From Namhaeicola sp039714555 (GTDB lineage: Bacteria; Bacteroidota; Bacteroidia; Flavobacteriales; Flavobacteriaceae), in contig JBDLJB010000010.1 in assembly GCA_039714555.1 (NCBI GenBank), positions 1 through 64,000 on the forward strand: 64,000 nucleotides of DNA. The letters run 5' to 3'. The notes below the pieces were generated by a model. The model had not been told where the DNA came from, did no database searches, and saw only the letters and a program-made list of their open reading frames with translations. A program made the position numbers and the translations under genes. Position 1 is the first letter of the stretch; each line of letters starts with the position of its first letter. Of the stretch, positions 8,942 through 16,530 are shown piece by piece.

Positions 8942-9412
8942 ATGTTTACAAAGAAGATCTTGATAGTAAGCAATATTATTTTTATTACAATTATTTTAAT
9001 TCTGGCTTATATATTATTATTTACAGGAACAGAAATGGTGAAATTACCTGATGACAGCCGAATAGTTGTTAAATATGAACCTGATTTGCGTGATTTGGTA
9101 ATGAGTGAAATGAGAGATTATTTAGAAGTTATTAATGAAATCCAGCATGGTTTAAAAGAAAATAATCCTGATAAAATTGTAAAAGCCGCAACAAGACAAG
9201 GGAAAATTTCATTAGATGAAACACCTATAAGATTATTAAAATTATCTCCATTGGCCTGTAAACAAATGGGATTTAAAGGGCATGATATTTTTCAGGCGAT
9301 TGCTGATAGCACAAGAGTTAATTTTAAACCTGAAACAACTATTAACCAATTAGCCGAACTGACCAATAATTGTATTGCGTGCCATAGAACCTATAAGTTG
9401 GAATTAGAGTAA
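8942..9412 (+). CDS. Small membrane-anchored c-type haem protein, cytochrome c'-like
   Basis: A 156-residue protein. Residues 4-28 form a single hydrophobic N-terminal anchor or uncleaved signal. The remainder is predicted helical and ends with CIACH (about 144-148), a covalent haem-attachment motif a few residues from the C-terminus. Helical protein plus a C-terminal CxxCH is the layout of cytochrome c'/c-556 four-helix bundles, though the length and the anchor differ from the soluble family. The conserved upstream face (ATRQGKISLDETPIRLL) may pack on the haem. It sits alone with a good promoter, with no redox partner gene beside it. Role (electron transfer or gas binding) is unknown. Confidence 0.7.
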   Translation: MFTKKILIVSNIIFITIILILAYILLFTGTEMVKLPDDSRIVVKYEPDLRDLVMSEMRDYLEVINEIQHGLKENNPDKIVKAATRQGKISLDETPIRLLKLSPLACKQMGFKGHDIFQAIADSTRVNFKPETTINQLAELTNNCIACHRTYKLELE

Positions 9413-9588
9413 TTAATATATTCCTTTAAATTACTACGTAGTTCATTTTCTTTTCCTTTCTTGTGAAGACTCAGAGAGACGCCTTTGAGAGCATAATATG
9501 ATGGGGTGTGAAAATTTCAATCAATTATAAATTTCTAGAAGATAAACTTAATTGTGATCTCGAATCATCTGCTTACCACTCAAAATCT

Positions 9589-9606
9589 CCAAATTCATAA
9601 ATTTGG
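9589..9606 (-). terminator. Weak hairpin, possible terminator of the 115-aa gene
   Basis: CCAAATT (9589-9595) and AATTTGG (9600-9606) flank CATA, 20 nt past the stop of the minus-strand gene at 9626. There is no clear T-run. The rest of the 213-bp gap (9413-9625) shows nothing recognisable. Confidence 0.3.
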
Positions 9607-9625
9607 GCAACAACCAAAGTATATT

Positions 9626-9973
9626 TTAATTTTTTAATGCAACAACATCTTCTTTAAAAGTAAGTTGTTTAGCTTTTAAAATTTTATCTGTAAAAAATAT
9701 TTCTTTGTTTTTTACTTCAATATTATTTACTTCGACAGACTCATAACCAATAAAATCATATACTAAATTATAAGTTCCAGGTAAAAGATTCAAAGTATAT
9801 TTACCGTCCAAGTCAGATGTAATTGTTTGATTTGTCTCTTTTACGGTAATATTTACAAAAGCTAATGGTTCATTATTATATTCACCATCTAAAACAGTTC
9901 CTGTTATTTTAACATTTTGAGCAAAGCCAAAAGAAAAAACCATTAAAGCTACTACTAGTGTTATTTTTTTCAT
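9626..9973 (-). CDS. Secreted stand-alone carboxypeptidase-regulatory-like domain protein
   Basis: A 115-residue protein: signal peptide (about 1-18, ending FGFAQ) followed by one beta-sandwich domain of the CarboxypepD_reg-like type, with the pattern ITGTVLDGEYNNEPLAFVN, TTSDLDGKYTL-like turn, GTYNLVYDFIGYES. This is the N-terminal module normally fused to TonB-dependent receptors; the receptor at 11368-14181 begins with a close equivalent (YNDVLPFANV, GTYTIVFSFVGYE). Here no plug or barrel follows. It could be a domain working alone or the remnant of a receptor. The ATG at 9973 fits the signal peptide; the longer frame from 10015 lacks one. Phased hexamers lie upstream. Confidence 0.75.
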   Translation of the reverse strand: MKKITLVVALMVFSFGFAQNVKITGTVLDGEYNNEPLAFVNITVKETNQTITSDLDGKYTLNLLPGTYNLVYDFIGYESVEVNNIEVKNKEIFFTDKILKAKQLTFKEDVVALKN

Positions 9974-10020
9974 TATTATAAATTTTATACTGCAAAGAAA
10001 ACTGAAAACTCTCAAAAAAA

Positions 10021-10059
10021 TGTTACCCTACTGTTATCAAATAATAATGATTTTGTTAA
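10021..10059 (-). promoter_or_regulatory. Putative PhoB-type box upstream of the 115-aa gene
   Basis: On the minus strand, reading toward the gene: TTAACA (10059-10054), ATTATT (10048-10043), ATAACA (10037-10032), GTAACA (10026-10021), each separated by 5 nt, giving an 11-bp period. A TTTCTTTG (-7-like, one mismatch) lies at 10000-9993, 20 nt further, which is one 11-bp unit plus 9 nt. The arrangement matches that upstream of the lipoprotein gene at 15648. Confidence 0.45.
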
Positions 10060-10088
10060 AATAAGTTGGTGATTCACAAAAAATATAC

Positions 10089-10796
10089 TTATTTCACTTT
10101 AACTATTTGTTCCTTTTTTAAAATTTTCATATTATTAAATTTCAAATAAACTTGAGCAACAGACAAAGTATCATTTTCACAATATTTGGCTATTCTATCT
10201 AAATCATTCTCTTTGTAATAAACATGCATAACCTGACTGCCATCGATGTCTTCTTTTGGAGAATCAATACCTAAAATATTTGTCAATAAATTCAATGATG
10301 TATAATGTTTATAATCGCCAAATTTCCACATATCCAAAGTATCTAAATGTGCTACTTCCCAAGGTTTTTTTCCAAATAGATTGAGTTTTTCAGGTAAAGA
10401 AACTCCATGAATGATCATCCTTCGGGCGATATAAGGAAAATCAAATTCTTTACCATTGTGAGCACATAAAAGATGTTGTGGTTTACTGAAATGTTTTACA
10501 ATCAATGCTTTAAAGTCTTCTAATATTTTAACTTCCTTTTTCCCATAAAAAGATTTTATTCTAAATGTTCTTTCTTGATCAAAAGAATCAAAAAAACCAA
10601 CTGAAATACATACAATCTTTCCAAATTCAGCCCAAATACCGGCTCGTTCATAAAATTCCTCTGGAGTAAAATCTTCTTTTCGTTGATAAAGTGTTTTTTT
10701 TGCAAACAATTCTTGTTTAGTTTCAGATAAATTTGAAAAATGAGGTTCTTCCGGAACTGTTTCAATATCTAAAAATAATATATTATTTAGGTTCAT
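10089..10796 (-). CDS. DEDD-type 3'-5' exonuclease (PolB-exonuclease-like)
   Basis: A 235-residue protein with the RNase H-like 3'-5' exonuclease fold. The three Exo motifs are visible: DIE at 10-12 (Exo I), HNGKEFDFP at 113-121 with Asp119 (Exo II), and YCEND at 205-209 with Asp209 (Exo III, DEDDy type with Tyr). It matches the family of predicted exonucleases related to the proofreading domain of B-family DNA polymerases, common and stand-alone in Bacteroidota. It should act in the cytoplasm on DNA or RNA ends. Its stop lies before the box of the 115-aa gene; its start is 20 nt after the MORN-like gene, so the two may be cotranscribed. Confidence 0.85.
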   Translation of the reverse strand: MNLNNILFLDIETVPEEPHFSNLSETKQELFAKKTLYQRKEDFTPEEFYERAGIWAEFGKIVCISVGFFDSFDQERTFRIKSFYGKKEVKILEDFKALIVKHFSKPQHLLCAHNGKEFDFPYIARRMIIHGVSLPEKLNLFGKKPWEVAHLDTLDMWKFGDYKHYTSLNLLTNILGIDSPKEDIDGSQVMHVYYKENDLDRIAKYCENDTLSVAQVYLKFNNMKILKKEQIVKVK

Positions 10797-10816
10797 ATTA
10801 AAAACTGTTTTTTGTA

Positions 10817-11161
10817 TTAATTATGAATTGAATCAACCTTTTCAGCGCTAATAATTTTATTATTATCATAAATAACTTTGGTTTTTTTCTTATCTATATC
10901 ATAGTAAAACCAGGTACCAACTTTTACTCCGTTATCATATATAGCTACACATTTTCTGCTACCATCTTCATAATAACTTTCCCAAGAAGCATGTAATTTT
11001 TTATTTTTTGATAAAAAACCATGTTGCATAATTTGTCCGTTATCATAATAAATTGTTACTTCAAAAAGATCCCCTACTTGTTCTATTTTTCTATTTTTTT
11101 CTTGTCCAAAAATATTTGAAGTGAAGAATATTAAAAAAAGAATTAAATATATATTTTTCAT
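10817..11161 (-). CDS. Secreted MORN-like repeat protein
   Basis: A 114-residue protein with a signal peptide (about 1-19, ending IFGQ) and three short beta-hairpin repeats of the MORN/YwqK type: YYDNGQIMQHGF, YYEDGSRKCVAIYDNGVKVGTW and a last FYYD...VIYDNN. No enzyme motif is present. It is a clear paralogue of the protein at 17729-18076, sharing the ordering YDxGQIxQxGF, then YxxNGxKxGTW. Proteins of this kind are often mis-annotated as nicotinic acid mononucleotide adenylyltransferases or antitoxins in Bacteroidota. Location is periplasm or surface. Function unknown; the pair brackets the TonB receptor/two-component region. Confidence 0.7.
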   Translation of the reverse strand: MKNIYLILFLIFFTSNIFGQEKNRKIEQVGDLFEVTIYYDNGQIMQHGFLSKNKKLHASWESYYEDGSRKCVAIYDNGVKVGTWFYYDIDKKKTKVIYDNNKIISAEKVDSIHN

Positions 11162-11367
11162 GATTTGTATTTTTATAATTGTAAAATATTTTTTTAAGTT
11201 AATTTAATGATTTTAAAAAAATGACAATCCAATAATTTTTTTTTATTATATATCCGTTACTTAAGTTCTATATGTTATAACTCTTTATTTATATTTTATA
11301 TATCATGTCATTTATTAATGACTTCAAATATAAAAGGTCAACTTATAAATAAAAAGTATTATAAATT

Positions 11368-14181
11368 CTAAAAATTATAAGTATAGCCTAATGAAAAACC
11401 TCTACCCGGACTCAAACTTGAATATATTTGATCTTTTGCTTTAAACGATTGATAATGACTTTCTAAATCTTGGTCAAGAATATTTTTAACGGAAAAACTT
11501 ATTGTTGAATTAAAATCCTTTCCAAAAGACTTATTTATGATAAAGTCCATACTGTTAAAAGGCATTGTAAATGCATCAGGTACGTCACCAGTACCAACAA
11601 CTTGTAAGGTTTTGCCTTGAACATTATAATATAGATTTGTCATCCAACCTTTGTCATTAGAATAATTTAAACCAACATTAATTAAGTACGGTGATTGGCC
11701 TTGTAAATTACGAGTATTATTTAAAGTTTCACTATCACGTAAACTTAATCTTCTCCTTTCTAATTCGTCATCACCAATCTCAAGTTCAGAAAATATCAAT
11801 GAAGCGTTAATATTTATACTAAAGTCTTCTAAATTTTCTAAAATAAAACCAAAATTCTTCCTAACTTCAAATTCAGCTCCATAAACTATTGCCGAACCCA
11901 AATTTCTTGGCTGATATTGGTCTGAAGCAGATAAAAAATATGTCATTTCAATAGGGTCTGTAAAATTTTTAAAGAAAGCACTAAGTGCAAACATTTGAGT
12001 TTTTGTACCAAATACCTCATATCTAAGGTCAAAATTATCAATATAAGTTGGCTGTAAATCTATGTTACCATTAAATGTTGTACTAGAAATTGGATCAAAA
12101 ATTTGGGTTATTGAGGCTTCTTTAAAAGAAGGTCGAGCAGTTGTTCTACCATAAGATGCACGTAAATTTGTTTTTTCATTAAATCCATAAATGAAATTTA
12201 CTGATGGAAAGAAATCCGCTTTATCTAATACCTTTTCATTGTCATAGATAATATTTCCCTGATTGTTTTGCCCTGTATAATACAAATCAAATTTTTCAAA
12301 TCTCACCCCAATAATTGATTTTAACTTATCAGTAATTTGAAATTCTTCTGAAATATAAGCAGAGGCAACTGTTTGAGAAGCATCAAATGTATTTGTAGGT
12401 TCATAATTACCTATTAAATAAGTGCCTTTTTTGGTATTTACGGTCCATATATTTTTAGGGTTTAAAAGTTCATCCGCATCTCCGTACCAATCTTGTCCGG
12501 AATGTCCTCTAACTCCAAAAGTATATTTATCGATACTAAAATCTCTTTGCTTATAAACATAACTTCCTCCAAATAAAAGCCGGGCTTTTTTACCAAACAA
12601 TTCGTGACGGTTTGTGATTGCTAATTTTCCAACCGCATTTATTTCCTCTAAATTTCTCCAAAATCTAGATGGACTTCCTGCTGAGCTTGCGCTAATAGAA
12701 TATGTATCTGTATCCTCTTCATATTTAAATGGAGTAACCCTCGCATCTTTATCTTCAATTTTTGATAAAGTTGGCGAAAGTTTCCATTCAACAATCCATG
12801 AACCACTTTCAGTAGAATGCTTCCCCGAAAGCATTACATTTGTAATCTGACTTTGTTTGTAATCTATATTATCTTTAAAAATAGTAACAGCATCAGAAAA
12901 CAGAATTACTTGCTCTAAATATCCTGCAGTTGATGTTCCGTTTTGAATATGCATTCCTGTTAAACTATATTTACTTTTTGGAGTTTTGAATGTTAGTCCG
13001 GCAAGTCCGCTAAGCAAAATATTATTCCTACTTAGATTCCCTTTTTGTCCTTTGTCTAATTCTAATTCATAGATTGATTTATCAGAAGACTTTCTATAAT
13101 TTCCATTTTCAAAATTTTCAAATAAAACATACTCATCTCGGTAATTAAATGAAGCTATGTATCCTAGTTTATTATCTCCACCAACATCATATTGATTTCC
13201 AGCAGTAAAACCAAAATTGGTATTCATATAACTATCAGATTTTTTAGCTTTCAATTCGGGTTCAAACACACTGGTTAAATATGAAAGTGTACGATTATTA
13301 TCTCCAGGGCTTGGGATATTTGCTTCTCTGGTAATTGGCATATCTCTTTTACCATTATCAAAACCAATAAGATCTGTTCTACTTCCTTTATAAGTTAAAA
13401 AGTTAGAATTGAAATGCATTTTTGGTCTATATTCTGCTCCAACTGAAACGGTGTATTGTTCTTTATTAGGAATATCCTTGGTAACAATATTTACAACACC
13501 ACCAGTAAAATCTGCAGAATAATCAGGAGTAAAAGATTTTACAACTTGAATATTATCTAAAATATTGGTTGGGAAAATATCCATTTGTATGGTATTTCTA
13601 TCAGGATCCAATCCCGGTATATCAACACCATTTAATATAGATTTTGTATATCGATCTCCCAAACCCCTTACATAAACGTATTTACCCCCTTGAACTGAAA
13701 CACCGGGAACACTTTTTACTGCTTTAGCAGAATTACTTGCGCCAATTTTACTAAATGTTTGTGCTGAAATAGCATCGAGTAAATTAACGGATTTCTTTTG
13801 TACATTTAAGATAGATGCTTCCGTATTTTGAGCTGTAGTTGCTTTAACTACCACTTCTTGTAATTGATTTGATAGAGGTCCTAAACCCGTATTCAATTCT
13901 GTAACATCATCAGCATTTATAACAACTTCTGAAATTTCTTTTGTTTCATAACCAACAAACGAAAAAACAATTGTATAGGTTCCTGCATCCAACTTTAATT
14001 CATAACTACCTTCAAAATCAGTAGTAGTTCCAATAGATAATCCTTTTACAATAACATTTGCAAAAGGTAAAACATCATTATACTCAGTATCTTTAATGTT
14101 TCCTGTTAAAGTTCCTTTTTGTGCAAAAGTAAAGTGCACCATCATTCCAAAAAGGATAAAAAGTAATATTATATTTTTCAT
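11368..14181 (-). CDS. TonB-dependent outer-membrane receptor
   Basis: A 937-residue receptor: signal peptide 1-21 (ending TFAQ), a carboxypeptidase-regulatory-like domain (about 22-110), a plug domain (about 125-240, with VYVRGLGDRYTKSILNG and a closing GGVVNIVTKD), then a 22-strand-type beta barrel ending in an aromatic residue (YTYNF). Such proteins import a ligand bound at the cell surface using TonB energy. It is not a SusC: the partner upstream in the operon is a beta-helix lipoprotein, not SusD. The two genes are 99 nt apart with a hairpin between them. The PhoB/PhoR-like pair next door and the hexamers upstream of the operon suggest induction under phosphate limitation (inference). 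The ligand is unknown. Confidence 0.9.
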   Translation of the reverse strand: MKNIILLFILFGMMVHFTFAQKGTLTGNIKDTEYNDVLPFANVIVKGLSIGTTTDFEGSYELKLDAGTYTIVFSFVGYETKEISEVVINADDVTELNTGLGPLSNQLQEVVVKATTAQNTEASILNVQKKSVNLLDAISAQTFSKIGASNSAKAVKSVPGVSVQGGKYVYVRGLGDRYTKSILNGVDIPGLDPDRNTIQMDIFPTNILDNIQVVKSFTPDYSADFTGGVVNIVTKDIPNKEQYTVSVGAEYRPKMHFNSNFLTYKGSRTDLIGFDNGKRDMPITREANIPSPGDNNRTLSYLTSVFEPELKAKKSDSYMNTNFGFTAGNQYDVGGDNKLGYIASFNYRDEYVLFENFENGNYRKSSDKSIYELELDKGQKGNLSRNNILLSGLAGLTFKTPKSKYSLTGMHIQNGTSTAGYLEQVILFSDAVTIFKDNIDYKQSQITNVMLSGKHSTESGSWIVEWKLSPTLSKIEDKDARVTPFKYEEDTDTYSISASSAGSPSRFWRNLEEINAVGKLAITNRHELFGKKARLLFGGSYVYKQRDFSIDKYTFGVRGHSGQDWYGDADELLNPKNIWTVNTKKGTYLIGNYEPTNTFDASQTVASAYISEEFQITDKLKSIIGVRFEKFDLYYTGQNNQGNIIYDNEKVLDKADFFPSVNFIYGFNEKTNLRASYGRTTARPSFKEASITQIFDPISSTTFNGNIDLQPTYIDNFDLRYEVFGTKTQMFALSAFFKNFTDPIEMTYFLSASDQYQPRNLGSAIVYGAEFEVRKNFGFILENLEDFSININASLIFSELEIGDDELERRRLSLRDSETLNNTRNLQGQSPYLINVGLNYSNDKGWMTNLYYNVQGKTLQVVGTGDVPDAFTMPFNSMDFIINKSFGKDFNSTISFSVKNILDQDLESHYQSFKAKDQIYSSLSPGRGFSLGYTYNF

Positions 14182-14218
14182 GATTAATTTAAATTTACGC
14201 TTCTTTTTTTATGCCAAA

Positions 14219-14242
14219 TGCCCACCCTTATATGAGTGAGCA
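14219..14242 (-). other. Intercistronic stem-loop between lipoprotein and TonB receptor genes
   Basis: In the minus-strand transcript UGCUCAC (14242-14236) pairs with GUGGGCA (14225-14219), with one G-U pair and a 10-nt loop. No T-run follows, so it is more likely a processing or stability element than a terminator. Confidence 0.35.
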
Positions 14243-14280
14243 ATGACAAATAAATAATAATCTAATGTTTAATTCAATAA

Positions 14281-15648
14281 TTAGAATGCTGATTTAGATT
14301 TAGCATAGGTCCAACTAAATACTGATGTATCAGCACCAATAGTTTGGCTACCTGCTGTAACAGCTTCTGCGTTATCACCAAATTCGGTAACGATTACAGT
14401 ATCTGCTTTATTTACAAATAATTCATTTACATCTGTTACTCCACTTGGTAAAACAATTTGCCAAACACCAAATGTTAATAAACCATCGTTATAGTTTGTT
14501 GCAACTCCATCATTATCCAATTCAACATCAGATGAGTCCTTAAAATCATAGGCATATATATTATTTGAAGTACCTCTTGCATCACTTCTGTAATCAGCAT
14601 ATTCTCCATCGGGTGTAGATCCGTTTCCTTTTAAAGTAATATTATTTAAAGTAAATTGTGCTTTATAAGAACCCTCTGGACCGTCAATTTCCATACCGTG
14701 GTCTGAAGTTGCTCCCAAAATTACCATAGAGTTTTCAATAGTTCCTGCATATGCTTGATCAATATCTAGGCCATCATCACCTTGAGCCCAAACCAAAAGA
14801 TTTTTAGGACTAACAGTTCCACCAAAAAATTCAATACCATCATCAAGATTTGCAACAACTTCAATATTTTCAATTATAGTTCCACTACCTACAGCACCTA
14901 ATGTTAATCCGTTAATCTCATTACCTTCTCCTATTTCAGCTCCACCATGTCTAATAGATATATATTTTAGTATACCTGAGTTATCTGCATTATCATCTCC
15001 TCCATACAAGCCCCAATCATCTCCAGCAGGTATGCCTTCAATTTGAACTTCACTAACATCACCATTAAAAGAACCTTTTGCTTTTCCAAGAACTATAAGC
15101 CCTCCCCATAGTGAATTGTCATCTTCTGTTAAATTGGAACCTGCAGTTTCACCAACTAAAATATTATCATCTTCTGAAGTAAAAATAATTGGCTTATCAG
15201 AAGTACCTTCCGCCATTATTTTTCCTCCTCTAGCAATAACCAATGCAGATGCTAATGAACCTACTCCTTTTTTACCCTTTATAATTGTTCCCGGTTCTAT
15301 AGTTAAAACCACATTATTATCAACAACAACTTTTCCATTTAGGTAGTAAATATTATTGCTTGTCCATGTTGTATTTGCAGAAATCATACCACTTACATTA
15401 ACTGAACCTGTACATGGATCACATGAACCACCACAATCAATTCCTGTTTCATCTCCATTTTGAATACCATCATCACAAGTTGGACAAGCAGCACATGTGC
15501 CTCCACAATCAACACCTGTTTCAGCCCCATTTTTAATACCGTCAAAACAACTTGCTTGAGGCCCATCATCACTACTACAGCTAGTTACTGTAAATAGTAA
15601 ACTCATTGACATAGCTACTGATAATAATGTTAAAATAATTTTTTTCAT
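14281..15648 (-). CDS. Surface lipoprotein with Cys-rich repeats and a beta-helix
   Basis: A 455-residue lipoprotein: lipobox VTSC with Cys24, then two tandem Cys-rich repeats (34-55 and 58-79, pattern C-DGI-NG-ETG-DCGG-C--C), then a right-handed beta-helix-like domain from about 90 to the end. The helix is unusually rich in Asp and Glu (DDGIEFFGG, GDDGLDIDQ, DHGMEIDGP), which suggests cation binding on its surface. No catalytic residues could be recognised. It precedes the TonB receptor gene on the same strand, so it may act as a surface capture protein for that receptor (inference). Phased TTAACA hexamers precede the gene. Similar proteins in other Bacteroidota are often labelled hypothetical. 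Confidence 0.8.
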   Translation of the reverse strand: MKKIILTLLSVAMSMSLLFTVTSCSSDDGPQASCFDGIKNGAETGVDCGGTCAACPTCDDGIQNGDETGIDCGGSCDPCTGSVNVSGMISANTTWTSNNIYYLNGKVVVDNNVVLTIEPGTIIKGKKGVGSLASALVIARGGKIMAEGTSDKPIIFTSEDDNILVGETAGSNLTEDDNSLWGGLIVLGKAKGSFNGDVSEVQIEGIPAGDDWGLYGGDDNADNSGILKYISIRHGGAEIGEGNEINGLTLGAVGSGTIIENIEVVANLDDGIEFFGGTVSPKNLLVWAQGDDGLDIDQAYAGTIENSMVILGATSDHGMEIDGPEGSYKAQFTLNNITLKGNGSTPDGEYADYRSDARGTSNNIYAYDFKDSSDVELDNDGVATNYNDGLLTFGVWQIVLPSGVTDVNELFVNKADTVIVTEFGDNAEAVTAGSQTIGADTSVFSWTYAKSKSAF

Positions 15649-15711
15649 TTCTTTTGTTTTAGAATTAGTTTTTCATTTCTTAAATTTAATAGTACAAAAA
15701 TGAAAAGCTTA

Positions 15712-15761
15712 TGTTAACTATGTGTTAATACGTCTTTAAGATTCAATATAAAATGTGTTAT
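15712..15761 (-). promoter_or_regulatory. Putative PhoB-type box for the lipoprotein/TonB receptor operon
   Basis: Read on the minus strand toward the gene, hexamers recur every 11 bp: ATAACA (15761-15756), TATATT (15750-15745), TTAAAG (15739-15734), TTAACA (15728-15723), TTAACA (15717-15712). A -7-like CATTTTTG occupies 15702-15695, 9 nt after the last hexamer, where a -33 box would otherwise be. The 11-bp phase and the TTAACA hexamer fit known PhoB/PhoP operators, and a PhoB-like gene starts on the other side. Confidence 0.55.
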
Positions 15762-15776
15762 CATAATATTATAAAG

Positions 15777-15825
15777 TTAAATTATGGTTAACATTAAAAG
15801 AGAACCATTTTTTTACATACTTTTG
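15777..15825 (+). promoter_or_regulatory. Promoter region of the PhoB-like gene
   Basis: The -7 element TACTTTTG (15818-15825) matches TAnnTTTG exactly, 18 nt before the ATG at 15844. Two hexamers 11 bp apart, TTAAAT (15777-15782) and TTAACA (15788-15793), lie upstream and may allow autoregulation, but they are not in the same register to the -7 box as at the other two sites. The upstream ATG at 15784 lies within this region and is unlikely to be used. Confidence 0.5.
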
Positions 15826-15843
15826 AATAATAAATTTCATAAA

Positions 15844-16530
15844 ATGAAAAACGAATCAATTAAGATTTTGCTTGCAGATGATGAACCTGATATTTTAGAA
15901 ATAGTTGGATTTAACCTGCAAAACGAAGGATATCAAATATTTACAGCTACAAATGGTATTGAAGCTATTGAAAAAGCCAAAACGATTAAGCCACATTTAA
16001 TATTATTAGATATCATGATGCCAAATATGGATGGCGTAGAGGCATGTGAAAAAATTAGAGATATCAAAGGTTTAGAAAAAGTAATTATCGCTTTTTTTAC
16101 TGCACGTAGTGAAGATTATTCTCAAATGGCCGGATTTGATGCCGGTGCTGATGATTATATTACAAAACCTGTTAAACCGAAAGTTTTGATAAGCAAAGTT
16201 AAAGCATTATTAAGACGACTTAAAAGTGAGGTAAAAACTGAGGATAATATTTTAAAATTTAATGACCTTACCATAAATAAGGAAGAATATTATGTTGAAA
16301 TAAAAGGTAAAAAAATCACCTTACCAAGAAAAGAATTTGAACTTCTTTCATTATTAGCCGGTACACCAAATAAAGTATTTAATCGCAATATTATATTAAA
16401 AACGGTTTGGGGTCATGATATCATTGTTGGTAGCAGAACCATAGATGTTCATATTAGGAAACTTCGTGAAAAGATTGGAGATGAATATATCAAAACCATA
16501 AAAGGTGTTGGTTATAAATTTGAAGCTTAA
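15844..16530 (+). CDS. OmpR/PhoB-family response regulator, probably PhoB-like
   Basis: A 228-residue two-domain transcription factor. The receiver domain (1-120) has the acidic pair DD at 12-13, phosphoacceptor Asp56, Thr86 and Lys108. The DNA-binding domain (about 130-228) is a winged helix of the OmpR/PhoB type with the ending KTIKGVGYKFEA and recognition helix TIDVHIRKLREKIG. An in-frame ATG at 15784 would add 20 residues before the receiver fold and lies upstream of the -7 element, so the ATG at 15844 is chosen. The histidine kinase gene overlaps its end. PhoB identity rests on family resemblance, the kinase type and the nearby phased TTAACA hexamers. Confidence 0.88.
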   Translation: MKNESIKILLADDEPDILEIVGFNLQNEGYQIFTATNGIEAIEKAKTIKPHLILLDIMMPNMDGVEACEKIRDIKGLEKVIIAFFTARSEDYSQMAGFDAGADDYITKPVKPKVLISKVKALLRRLKSEVKTEDNILKFNDLTINKEEYYVEIKGKKITLPRKEFELLSLLAGTPNKVFNRNIILKTVWGHDIIVGSRTIDVHIRKLREKIGDEYIKTIKGVGYKFEA

